DNA of 64,000 nt from Hydractinia symbiolongicarpus (taxonomy: Eukaryota; Cnidaria; Hydrozoa; Anthoathecata; Hydractiniidae): assembly GCF_029227915.1 (NCBI RefSeq), contig NC_079883.1, forward strand, positions 13,082,001 to 13,146,000, written 5' to 3'. The position numbers were made by a program, and so were the translations under genes. Of the stretch, positions 27,824 through 64,000 are shown piece after piece. How positions within the stretch are numbered: position 1 is the stretch's first letter; each line of letters starts with the position of its first letter. Below the pieces are notes generated by a model that did no database searches, was not told the DNA's origin, and saw only the letters and a program-made list of their open reading frames with translations.

Positions 27824-27900
27824 CAATCTCGTTCCCAGCTCTTTTTTATCGCTTTCTGATATGTGGCTAGTGCGAAAAAGAAGCTCTGGGAACGAGATTG
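27824..27900. repeat. Fold-back element, about 77 bp
   Basis: Starts CAATCTCGTTCCCAGCTC and ends AGCTCTGGGAACGAGATTG. The outermost bases differ from other family members (ATC instead of ACC) and the opposite arm carries the matching change (GATTG), so pairing is kept. Confidence 0.82.
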
Positions 27901-28597
27901 ACTTTTGACATGCGATGGTCGTTTTGGCTCCGAGCAAGTATGTAACAAATACAGGTAATAAGGTTAAGTATAATGGTTGGCTAAATTTTTCTGAATATCC
28001 GAAAAAATCCCACACTGACCGGACTGTTTTAATTACATTTTTGCCTATCCCTTTATTTGACCGGTGGCAACCTAGAATTTGTACCAGGGCTTCTTGGGTG
28101 TAACGTAAGAGGTCCTTGGGACGAGGTTAAGCGAGTAGTTAAATTGAAATTAATAGGCTTCCTGGATAAATAATGAGAAATGTTTTTTTTTAAAAAAAAA
28201 CATAACTGAAATTACAATTCCTTATAAACCTAAAGAAAAAATGCGATAAGTTGTTGCTTCTACCGTTCTGCATTTTATCACAACGAATTTTTAGACATAG
28301 CACTGTTACACATAATGACATTTTTGTTGGATTTTAATCCCGTCATAAATATATTTCCTCGTTACGTGACGTGGTTTCTTTACGACTTCCTGGTCTATTA
28401 TTGGCTAGCAACACATATATATAAGTCATTTCCGAGAGTAATAAAAGCAGAAATACTTAAAAGTAGATGTAAAAAGAATTCTCTGTAAAACCAACTTTGA
28501 AGTTTGGTTATCAGGGTTCTGTTCTGTACACTTTTTCAGGGTGCCTATCTGATTTTAAACACGCAGTATAACAATAAAAATGGGAGTTGGGCCAGAA

Positions 28598-28660
28598 AAC
28601 CTCGTTTCCAGTGCTTTTTTTGATATCAAAAAGCAAAAAAAGTTCTCGGGACGGAAGTTG
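28598..28660. repeat. Fold-back element, about 63 bp
   Basis: Starts AACCTCGTTTCCAGTGCTTT and ends GTTCTCGGGACGGAAGTTG, with a central TTTTTTTGATATCAAAAAG palindrome. Confidence 0.75.
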
Positions 28661-28671
28661 AAGCAGAAGAA

Positions 28672-29029
28672 GGGTGGTACGTTTACGGATGCATTCAACC
28701 TCGTCCTCAGACGATATTCTATTTTTCCTGACATCGCTGTTTTGATGTCAGTAAAGATTCAAGAAGCTCTGGGACGAGGTTGGAATTCATTTAGAGAAAG
28801 GAGACCTTATTTGGAAGTGTCGATACATTCTAAAAGAGGATCTAAAAAAAGGGTGGTACGTTTACGGATGCATTCAACCTCGTCCTCAGACGATATTCTA
28901 TTTTTCCTGACATCGCTGTTTTGATGTCAGTAAAGATTCAAGAAGCTCTGGGACGAGGTTGGAATTCATTTAGAGAAAGGAGACCTTATTTGGAAGTGTC
29001 GATACATTCTAAAAGAGGATCTAAAAAAT
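28672..29029 (+). repeat. Two-copy 179-bp tandem duplication
   Basis: 28672-28850 is repeated almost base for base at 28851-29029, starting GGGTGGTACGTTTACGGATG. Each unit contains a fold-back element (28696-28782 and 28875-28961) beginning CAACCTCGTCCTCAG and ending CTCTGGGACGAGGTTG. The near identity suggests a recent duplication, or an assembly artefact. Confidence 0.92.
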
Positions 29030-30519
29030 ATAAATAATTATTATGCTAATTAACTCTGAAGTAGAGCAAGAGCAACAAACAGGTAACAGAAACTGATCCT
29101 TGCCTTTTGCGATGTCAAATCCATACAAACAGTATGATAGATAAATTCCGTCGTATTTTGATAAAGAGGGTGTGATAAAGCAGGAAAGATAAAACAAAAA
29201 GAGTCCTTTATTTTAAGGTCCGAGGATTAATATTAAATTCTGAAATAGAATAAAAACAGTGTAATTAAAATTTGTGGTCTGTGAAGAGTGGTACCGATTT
29301 CAGAGTAAGATGTTTTGAGAGATTTGTCAAGAAAAAGATCAACTTCGTCCCCAGGGCTTCAAAGTTGGTAGAAGATAATTATTTAAGACTTCGAAATAAT
29401 GTTGTTACAACAATCTGTTTCTTTTTTATCCAACAGACGATTGCTTAGTTCAAGCCACAATACAAGAATGAAGGAGTGCCCCACACACACTTTTTTAGGA
29501 TAAAACTATTTTGTCTACGATATTTTGATACAATATCACTTTGTCGATTATTTTGCAAATTCATCGATGGATAACATAGAAAACACGGCACAAAATGAAG
29601 AAAGAAACTTTGCGGATGACATCGACCACTAACTTCGTCTAAAATTGACGCGGAGATCGCTCTGTGATCACGGAAAAGAGAGACCCTAACAGTGTAAATT
29701 CAAAGGGATCGATCTTCATTAAGGTTTCTCCTGAAATGGCAATAACATATACCTCTAAAATGAAGCATCCGGGGATTTACCTTACAAACTGCAGCACTGA
29801 AAGCAAATGCTCCAATGCAAAAACCAAAACAAAACAAGAGACGTGTGTCCATAGTAAGACACAGCACACGAGTAAATAAATAAACCAATAATTCACCCTC
29901 ATTACCAGGTGACTCGTCTCTTATGTAAGATCTATATGACTGCTTGGGAGGATTGTACGCTTTAAACAGTCATCATATTTATTTTCGTTACGTAATATTC
30001 GTGTGTCGTTACACGGCACACTAGTTCCAGTCTTAACATTATTAACACGTGCAGCAACTCCCAACCTTTTCACAAGAGATCAACCATCAGCGGCAAAAGG
30101 TTGTTTATTTGTGGATTATAAGATAAAAGAATTTAGCCCTAACAAAGGTAACACATCCGTTTCTACATCCGCACCCGCTTGTACAAAAGCATGGCTGAAG
30201 AGGTAAAATCTTTCTGTACAGGTTTCAAAGAAAAGATTTATATTTTGGGTGGTCTAGTTGCTTTATAAACCGTTTTTTATGACATAAGATTTACCATATA
30301 ACCATAGCTTTAAACCGTAATCGAGTATTTAAAAGTCTGCAGTTGTTCGTGGAGTAACCTAAGTATGGCGACTAGTGAATTCTTTTTTCATCCCGTGCAA
30401 TAGCCACAAAAGTTATGAGAACTACAGAAAGAAGCAAAAATTATAACACTAGTGTTCTGTTTGGAAACAAAAAACGGTAGCTGGAATCCCGACTTCGTTA
30501 AAGATGTGTGTTAATAACA
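29030..30519. other. Spacer without recognised gene
   Basis: AT-rich. It contains one half fold-back motif near 29340 (CAACTTCGTCCCCAGGGC). Frames at 29664-29879 and 30003-30206 have no recognisable domain and no splice partners I could find. Confidence 0.45.
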
Positions 30520-30796
30520 AAAACACTTATTATTATTACTATTATTTAGTCAGGATAGCCTCTTCAGTTTTCATAGGAACTGTTATCATGAGGATCCTAC
30601 GAAGGGGGTCCTAGTGAATTTAAAGGTCCTATTTGAGCTACGGAAGGCCTGCAAGCACAAAAACCGCTTAACTAGACAACTGCCTAAGATATCAATCCTA
30701 TTCTCATGCTGAACGTTAAGCAGACAGGATAAATTCACACTTTTATAGTCTGTGGCATGACTCGGCCGGTGTTCTACCACAAGGCCACCAGTCGGG
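30520..30796 (-). repeat. tRNA-derived SINE, second family
   Basis: On the minus strand it opens with a Pol III-like head, TGGTGGCCTTGTGGTAGAAC, continues CGAGTCATGCCACAGACT, a GTTCAGCATGAGAATAGG block, then CGTAGCTCAAATAGGACC and CACTAGGACCCCCTTCG, and ends in an AATAATAGTAATAATAATAA tail at about 30522-30545. The GTAGCTCAAA...TTTAAAT...CTAGGAC block is shared with the other SINE family in this window. Confidence 0.65.
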
Positions 30797-32226
30797 ATTA
30801 TATATTCATTTTTTAATGTTCCACAAACCTCCAGACCTTCTTGTCTTGATGTAATAACAAGGTTAGCAGGCAAGGCACTCTGGAAACGAAGGTGCGAATC
30901 CCAGGCATCATAAATTATGATCAATCTTTTAAACTTAGATAAGGTTACAAAGGTCTTTTCAAAGCATAGTAGGAACGTCACTTACAGAGACATGTCTTCG
31001 ACATCACCCTTCTCATATCTCATTTGTTTAATTTCTGTATCATTCCAGCTAGACACGGCGCTAGTGAAGTGTTATTTTTTGAGTTCGTTCAAACCGGCAA
31101 TTTCCACTCTGAAGTTGTTCTTTGAAGCAGTATTTGCTTTTTTCATTTACAAAAAGCTGAATGCTTTTTTTCATTATCTACAGTACTTCAATTCTAGAGA
31201 TTTATTTTAAAAGATGAATTCGCTCAACCCATTTCTGATTTACTTTTGTGTATACATAATGAATAATTGACACCTCCAATTTCCTTCTTTTTAGAACTGA
31301 ATAGAAAACATAGTAAGATGAAAATAGCATTTTTAAAAATAAACCCTTCGTTACATTCATCACAGCTTGAGTTGGAATTTGTCCTTGGTAGCTTGGAAAT
31401 TTTAGTTGATTCCCTGAGATGGAGGGTGTTGCACACGTGTGGTTTTCCATCTTAGATATATTTTGAATTGCAGAAATACTCTTTTGGAATTGACAATATA
31501 AAAGAAACTCGTTTCATTTCCCTACAGCAACGTTATCTGAATTTTAGTTTTCAAAAATCAAACTTCTGATATTTCGTTCTCAGACTCTTCCTTTCCTGCA
31601 ACTCCAAAAAGAAATTAGCAGAAGTAAATGACCTTTACACCGGCCAAAAAGTGTTCTTTGCTTTTAACCAGATGTCTATGACAATTTTAAGAAGAAAGTT
31701 CATTTCTATAATCAAAAAGTATTTGTTCTTCTCACAAGTGTTCTACAATAAACCTTTTGGATCATTTTTCTTCCTCCCACAGTAATTCCCACGTACAATA
31801 AAAACTTTTATTTGCACACCAATTACTACGAGCCTAATTTTTAGGGAGTACATTCACGTTAACAAAAAGGAAACTAACAGAAAACTCAGAATTAGTCAAG
31901 TGCATCCGCTAGGTTTAACTTACAAAAAGATTAGTCTCGCCTCGCTCCGGGACGAGCTGTTATTTCGTCTGCTCGTTTAGGATAAAAGCATTCGGATTAT
32001 TTACAAAATTGCAACGTTAGGGATAGGTCTTCCATAAATAATGAAATATCCTGACGATCAATTTTCCCTTTTCCGTTCACAAAGCTTATGATCACGCTTC
32101 TTTTTTCTTTTTGTCTGACGCTGAAAGGTCAAAAAGACAAAAAATAATCCTGAGGATAAGTTTAGTAGTCAAAAGGTGGTGGCCATAGCTCGACGCTAGC
32201 TATACCTGGTTTTATCAGTTCAACTG
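30797..32226. other. Spacer without recognised gene
   Basis: No gene is supported. Frames at 30917-31210 and 31202-31450 overlap on opposite strands and show no domain. A degraded fold-back fragment lies near 31936-31962 (CTCGCCTCGCTCCGGGACGAG). Confidence 0.45.
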
Positions 32227-32303
32227 CAACCTCGCCCCGGTCTTTTTGCCTTTTCTGATCAAAATATCAAAAAAGCAAAGAGGAAGCACTGGAGATGAGG
32301 TTG
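32227..32303. repeat. Fold-back element, about 77 bp
   Basis: Starts CAACCTCGCCCCGGTC and ends GCACTGGAGATGAGGTTG; the interior arms CTTTTTGCCTTTTCTGAT and ATCAAAAAAGCAAAGAGG pair imperfectly. Confidence 0.75.
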
Positions 32304-33604
32304 GTCCAGTTGCTAAGCAAACGGAAATCAGAAACTCTACAACCACTTAATTTGGTAGGTGACAATCCCTCTAAATTACCCCATGTATAACGTAACATAA
32401 CCAAACTTCGTCAGTAAAATCAATAACGTCACGGATAATTAATATAACTAATGTCAACACTGGAAACCCTTTAAAATAAACAAACAAACAGCCGAAATTT
32501 ATTTGTCGGCTTGTGAGAGTCGTGAGAGGTCTTAGAACGAAGTTGATGCTACACCATATAGGGTAAAAAAAATAACTGTAGAAGGTGACTAGTCAGTTAT
32601 ACTAAAGTTGGCAAGGGTGGAACGCAACTTCGTTTCCTGAACGCCCTGCATAAAGCTGTCATTACAAAAGAAAAATGCCCTGGATACGAGATTTATAACA
32701 GTATTCATAAAAAAGGTTTATAGCTTCTCTAATATATAATTGCGTTGGCAAATTGCCGGGGTATACACAAAGAATTTAGACTGTTGGACTTTTCCCCGTC
32801 AAAGTTTTTGTCAATCATGGTTAATATGAGAGAAACAAAACAAGAAAATGTGTTTTTGCCCATTTTTAATTTTTCCTAGCTCGTCAGCCCTTAACATTAT
32901 CGGCTTTCACACAGCGCAGCCTTTTTCGGTATGACGGAAATAATTATTTGTGAGAAAGTGACTAAGAAACTTGAATGGGCTATCGAGTCAATCAAAAACA
33001 GGTTAAAAATTTGTCCCTAAAAATGCTTTACTCGTGCCCAGACTGCGCTGCCTGGACACGTAAATTTTGTCTTCAAACAAGAGGTAAGGATGTAAACGTC
33101 CAGGTCATTTGGCTGATATTAATTAAACACGCTTTTCTGCATTCCACCTTTTCGCTGTTAAAAACGTATATATACGTATTACACTTCAAAAATAAAATAC
33201 AAAGAAAAAAAAAACACAACAAAAATAAAAATAACAAAGAAATAGCAACCTGAACATGTCAACATCTTGCTGCCAGTACACAAAGTCATCTTATGACATG
33301 GATACAACAAAAAAATGGAAAGTTTGTATTGAATTTGCTTGAAATGTTGGTTTATTAAGAACGATTTTATTGTGATTCTTTGCACAATGATATTGTCAGC
33401 ATAATCGCCATCAAACTGTTTAAAGACGTTTAGGACACAATTACTATAGCAACATAATTTTGTGTAATTATTAATGTTCAAAATGATGTAATCCTGTTCA
33501 TTGGGAAAAAAAACACGGCATGAATAATTTGGTATTTTCCTATTCTTGTGTCACAACGCATTCAGCTAGAAATTGACCTTAGAGGACTAAATGGGGCTTG
33601 GAAA
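32304..33604. other. Spacer without recognised gene
   Basis: No gene is supported. One weak fold-back relic lies at about 32630-32692 (CAACTTCGTTTCCTGAACGC with ATGCCCTGGATACGAGATT). Confidence 0.45.
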
Positions 33605-33691
33605 CAAACTCGTCCCCAGTGCCTTTTGTCTCTCTTTTTTTACTGAACGGCGAGTAAAAAAAAGAGACAAAAGGCACTGGGGACGAGTTTG
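33605..33691. repeat. Near-perfect hairpin, 87 bp
   Basis: The outer 29 bp pair perfectly: it starts CAAACTCGTCCCCAGTGCC and ends GGCACTGGGGACGAGTTTG. After a one-base bulge a further 10 bp (TTTTTTTACT/AGTAAAAAAA) pair, leaving the 8-base loop GAACGGCG. It is the cleanest member of the fold-back family. Confidence 0.92.
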
Positions 33692-35733
33692 GCTTGGAAA
33701 GGAACTTAAGCTATTTCCAGGACCGGAAAATTGTTTGCTCTCCATAATTTGTACACAACAGTAGCTCCTAACCCACATGAGAAAACAAAATTATAATCTA
33801 TTGAAGCAATTTCGTTTCCAATCTACTTCAGCTTTTTAAGATTCTTCTAAGATCAATAAAAAATTTATTTAATTAGGAGATAAAAGATTATATCTATGAA
33901 TTGGATCGTGTTTAAAAAGCGGTAATGAGAATGTTATTGATGTGTTAAACACACGTACGATTAAATATATAGTTCTGACCGACATACATTTAGATGTTAA
34001 AGAGTTAAGGAATAAAATCATAAATGCTTCCTTGTTTAATTACAAAATAGTTACTTGTGCCTCTGTCAATATCGCCTCGACTAATCAATTTTTATCGTTT
34101 CTTTGAGACAGTTGTATCAACAACAGCTATTAATTTTTGCCAAACCTTCAGAGAATCTCGGAAAGTAATTGGTTTCTTTAACCTTTCACGTGACCTTTGA
34201 TTATTTTTATTTATTCGCATTTGCTCAAGACTACCAATCAAATTTTAGTCCCAATTTTTTATACAAATTTTTTTAGGCATAATTTTAAATTTTCTTTTCA
34301 TACCCAATTCCTTTTACATTCTTAAGCCTTTTTTACCAATTTTATAGCAATTTTCAGGTTAATGCAAAGACATTAGCTCTCTCTGACATCAGGTATCACA
34401 TAAAAAATTCTGTCTTTAGCCACGAGATTCCCTCCTCCGCAATTCATCCGTCCGACATTATTGTCCTCGTTTCATGATGGTAATTTGAGAATATATATAA
34501 ACCATAAAAGTTATTTCCTTTTTCAGAGAGGAAATATACGTTACAGGTAAAAAGAATCTATTTTAACGACACTGAGTAATTCTTAATGCGAACCTTTCCC
34601 ACAACCATCACAGTAAAAATTTAAAACGTCACTTGTGGTTTTGTATCATGATTCTGATATATTGTCTCTCAGGACATCCCGCCACGTCAACTTTGTATCG
34701 AGTGACATTAAAATAACTAGGTCAGCACTTACAGATTTAAACACTGTGGAGAAGGGAGAAGAAGGGATGTGTAGAGGGGTTAATATCTAGAACAAAGTAG
34801 CCACTCAATTTTAAAAAGTGAATTTTGAGACATTTTCAGGATGTGACCTCTTTTAGGACTATTTTGTTCTACAAAAATGAAATTTAAATGAAAATGCACA
34901 ATTTCTACTGAAAAGCAACAACAACAAAAACAGAATCTAAAAAAAACGGATTTAGAAAAATAGTTTTTCGTTTTTTTTTTCTATTTTTGCAACGCTGGTA
35001 ACGAATACCTTATGTAAGACAACCACGTAGTTAAGAATATATGTACACGATTTTTTTTTAAAAGCAACTTACGATTTTGGTCAGATCTCAAGTTGTCTAA
35101 TTTTTAGATGTGAAGTTGCCTGATGGTTGCTTGATTTGGTATAACTAATTTTCGTAATTTATGTAATAACAAAAAGAAAAAAAGTCTTATTTATGGTAAA
35201 AAAAGTTCTTGAAAATAAACTGAATTGTGCAACAAAGAAGTTATTTGTAGTTCTTTTCTTATTTCTTTTGTTTTGAAAGCTTCTTTTTCTATTTTCGCAA
35301 CAAATATTTTTTTTGTGTTGCTTGTGCTATATTTATACAGAAATGAAGTTGCTTAAGATTTTTTCAAATCCAGTTCAGTTGCTTATAAAATAAATCGTGT
35401 ATAACAAACCTTTAAATACAGAAAGGAGTGAAATTACCAAACATATACACAAATTAATTACCTCCTCAGTTTGACACTGACTACAATCATAATTTTTTTC
35501 TTTTCTTTCCAACGTATCGTACAATGTTATTTTTTGTTGCTAAATTGACAGCAAAGTTATATTACTCTTTTGAATTGTTTTCAATACAACTTTCTGAAGT
35601 TTTTACACATTTTTTTTCGTTAACACATGTTTTTCAACAAAATATATTTCTATGTCCACTGTGTGTGATACTTGAAACAATACGTTAGTGTGTAACATCG
35701 ATATCGGTCGTGTTGGGTCGTATGCTCGCAGTA
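33692..35733. other. Spacer and MCM5 3' flank
   Basis: AT-rich with long T and A runs. No gene is supported. The right end should hold the MCM5 3' untranslated region (minus strand); I could not fix its end. Confidence 0.45.
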
Positions 35734-44920
<9,187 letters not shown>

Positions 44921-45201
44921 AATATCTGTTTATTCTAGGAAAAAAAATATTGAAGTTTGATTACTTTTGTACACACTACACCTCAGCTTGTTTTGGTGTT
45001 ATTTCATTTTGCTGAATTTTGGCGCGAAAGTTACACAACCGAGGAAAATATCAAAGATCATTGGCTGCATTTTCATAACAAATACCCTGATTGGCTTAAA
45101 TATTTAAAGTGACATTGTGCTGGCTTTTCTCACCTAGAAATACAAGTAACCCACTATTTATTATTATTTATTTAAAGAGTACGACCAATACATCAATAAT
45201 A
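44921..45201. promoter_or_regulatory. Divergent MCM5-PCBD promoter with E2F site
   Basis: Only 281 bp separate the MCM5 start codon (minus) from the PCBD start codon (plus). TTTGGCGCGAAA at 45018-45029 is a perfect symmetric E2F/DP consensus, about 100 bp upstream of the MCM5 start codon, as is usual for MCM genes. Whether E2F also drives PCBD cannot be told. Confidence 0.75.
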
Positions 45202-45597
45202 ATGGCAGCACTCTTTCCTTGGAAAGGTAAAGTTCTGCTGCCTGTCTGGATTACAACCCGCGTGCTCCTGGCAAATATGTCTTCCTCACCACCAACAAAA
45301 AGAGCTAAATTATCTGATGAGCAAAGAACAGAATTAATCGAACCACTGAAGATCAAAGGATGGTCTTTGGTTGAAGGTAGAGACGCAATATACAAGGAGT
45401 TTCTTTTTAAAGATTTTAATAGGGCGTTCGGTTTTATGACGCGAGTTGGTTTAATGGCAGAAAAAATGGATCACCATCCGGAATGGTTTAACGTTTATAA
45501 CAAAGTGCAAATAACGCTGAGCACTCATGATGTTTCTGGATTATCTCTAAAAGACGCCACACTCGCAAACTTTATAGAGGAAGTTGCATCTTCATGA
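45202..45597 (+). CDS. PCBD: Pterin-4a-carbinolamine dehydratase (PCBD/DCoH)
   Basis: Recycles tetrahydrobiopterin by dehydrating 4a-hydroxy-tetrahydrobiopterin; vertebrate PCBD1 also dimerises with HNF1. Single exon, 131 residues from ATG 45202 ([13 protein letters not shown]) to TGA at 45595-45597. The domain shows [40 protein letters not shown] and [13 protein letters not shown]; the His-His pair and the later His are the catalytic residues. The first 25 residues are hydrophobic and basic without acids, as in a mitochondrial presequence and as in vertebrate PCBD2; a second ATG at 45277 ([16 protein letters not shown]) would give a cytosolic/nuclear form of about 106 residues with a KRAK basic patch. 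An ATG at 45109 is in frame but would add an unlikely leader. No intron interrupts it, unlike its neighbours. Confidence 0.93.
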   Translation: MAALFPWKGKVLLPVWITTRVLLANMSSSPPTKRAKLSDEQRTELIEPLKIKGWSLVEGRDAIYKEFLFKDFNRAFGFMTRVGLMAEKMDHHPEWFNVYNKVQITLSTHDVSGLSLKDATLANFIEEVASS

Positions 45598-46948
45598 GAC
45601 ATGCGCCGTAGCTAGAAATTTTTGATGTATTTTGTTATCTGTTTTGTGAAAAAAATCATTTAAAAACAGATTTTGCTCTCCTTCTAAAATCCTGAGTTGT
45701 GTTGTTGAGCATAAAACAAGATTTTTTAAGTAATAAAATGACTCTGTAAAGTGACGGCCCTTGTTTGTCAGCTGGGTTTTTTATAACTAACCAGTCTTTT
45801 CTAGGGTTCAAGTTTCGAATTCGGCCAAAACTAAGCAACTTGTTCTAAACACTTTTCCCTCACGTAGCAACCAGACTGCGACAAGCCCTTCCAAAAGCAA
45901 CATATGTTTATATTGCGTTAAATGTGTGCTTTGAAGAACACGGTTCACAAGGGCGAAAGGTAAAAAAAAAAACACCAGTAATTTTCTCAGTTAACCAAGT
46001 TTAATAGATTTTGCAAGAATGAATTTGTGATGATGATTAAAAAATAAATTTCGGTGTAAATGAGGTGTTACATTTTCTGATTTTTAACATTGAATACCCA
46101 CTCAAAGCTCTTTTATACAAAAAACTAAAGCATACAGGAGAATTTTTTTATGCAGTTAAAATTTCGCCGTTCAAAATTTTATTGCTAATTTTTTAAAAAA
46201 CTCAGAAAAACTGCGAATTTTTTCAATGGAAATTTCTGACAATAAAGTATTTACACTATTTTTTATAACAATTTGAGTCTCATGTTCATAGATATGGATT
46301 TCCAGAAGCCTGATTTCCAAATAATTGCTCAAGGAAAGAGCTGATTACTTATTTAAAAAACGTACTGACATTTAAATAAATAAATGAATAAAAAAATCTT
46401 TGTTAAATGGTTTCAACGTCTTCCAAAAACAACTGTTTACCCCTCTTCCTTACCAATAACAAGGTGTGAAATTTTAAAAAACCTTCGCAAAATTGCAAAT
46501 AATTTGCCGCGAAATTTTCATGCAAAATTCCAACATCTAGTACTTTCAAACTTTAAACACGCTAGTTTGAATAAAATCTAATCCTGTTATTTCGTGAATA
46601 AATTGCGGATAAACATTTCCGCATGAAATTGCTGCATAAAGACAATCTGGTTAAAGAACTGATAAAGTGTAAACGTGATAAATAAACGTAAATAAATTTT
46701 CTTCACAATTCATTGACTAACAACGATCTTGCTTTTTCTTAACAAGGAAAGTTTTATTTTCGTTTATATTTTGTGTTTTTGAAAAAATTATATCTGCTAA
46801 ATATATATACACTTTCTTTAGATAGTTTTCGCTATCGGTCATATTTAAAAAACATGTAAACAAGCTTCAAAGTTGAACTGTCAATATAGATGTTCTGACA
46901 CAGCAAGCGATGAACCAGCGGTTAGTTTTTCCCGCCATGAGGAGATCG
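45598..46948. other. Spacer between convergent PCBD and ERCC2 3' ends
   Basis: No gene is supported. It should contain both 3' untranslated regions. AT-rich with several A/T runs. Confidence 0.5.
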
Positions 46949-63861
<16,913 letters not shown>

Positions 63862-64000
63862 CTTGAATAAACAATAATTGTAAAACAGTGTTTTCCTGAC
63901 AATCATGCTAATAATGATTGGAAGAATGTGCAAGGTCCAAAAAATTGCTATTTTCACCTGAGCTAAACTTTTTTAATTCTTCCTAGCACAACTCATACTT
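63862..64000 (-). other. First ERCC2 intron, incomplete
   Basis: The next upstream exon must end in the start codon plus two bases. No ATG followed by two bases and a GT donor with a good context is visible here, so the first exon probably lies beyond the window edge. Confidence 0.55.

Noticed and set aside
27596-28015. 139-codon minus-strand frame
   Set aside because: Runs through a fold-back element and AT-rich spacer; the translation shows no family features.
28580-28924. 114-codon plus-strand frame
   Set aside because: Made by the fold-back elements and the 179-bp tandem duplication.
30586-30981. 131-codon minus-strand frame
   Set aside because: Covers the SINE at 30520-30796; its translation includes the tRNA-like head.

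Overview
This is AT-rich genomic DNA from a eukaryote, almost certainly an early-branching animal and most likely a cnidarian. The genes are split by many short GT-AG introns at conserved positions, the proteins are strongly animal-like (MARK kinase, MCM5, XPD, PCBD, SPE-39), and the introns and spacers are full of DNA transposons, Helitrons, SINEs and hairpin elements. The species call is inference; the gene calls come from reading spliced frames directly.

Layout, left to right. (1) 8-5546, plus: the 3' end of VIPAS39 (SPE-39/VIPAR), whose last intron has been swollen by a 4,065-bp DNA transposon (732-4796). The transposon carries a decayed alpha-kinase gene on plus and a decayed integrase-like transposase gene on minus, with matching terminal inverted repeats and a 6-bp target duplication. 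(2) 6024-6106: a tRNA-Leu(UAA). (3) 9133-26131, minus: a complete MARK/PAR-1 kinase gene whose phases close without gaps, with two alternative KA1 terminal exons. (4) 26132-35733: a 9.6-kb spacer with no gene I can support, rich in short fold-back elements, one of them inside a 179-bp tandem duplication. (5) 35734-44920, minus: complete MCM5, 16 coding exons, 734 residues. (6) 44921-45201: a divergent promoter with a textbook E2F site. (7) 45202-45597, plus: an intronless pterin-4a-carbinolamine dehydratase. (8) 46949-63861, minus: ERCC2/XPD, 30 coding exons, complete except for the first few bases of the CDS, which probably lie beyond the right edge.

The genes are not an operon and share no single pathway. 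MCM5 (replication) and XPD (TFIIH helicase for repair and transcription) are neighbours on the same strand; PCBD is head-to-head with MCM5 and tail-to-tail with XPD. MARK controls microtubules and polarity, and VIPAS39 controls endosomal trafficking.

The most unusual item is the alpha-kinase carried by a DNA transposon inside VIPAS39. Next are the duplicated KA1 exons of MARK and a family of short hairpins that share ends but have different stems. Exon boundaries were read by eye from splice motifs, reading phase and protein family; no alignment program was run.
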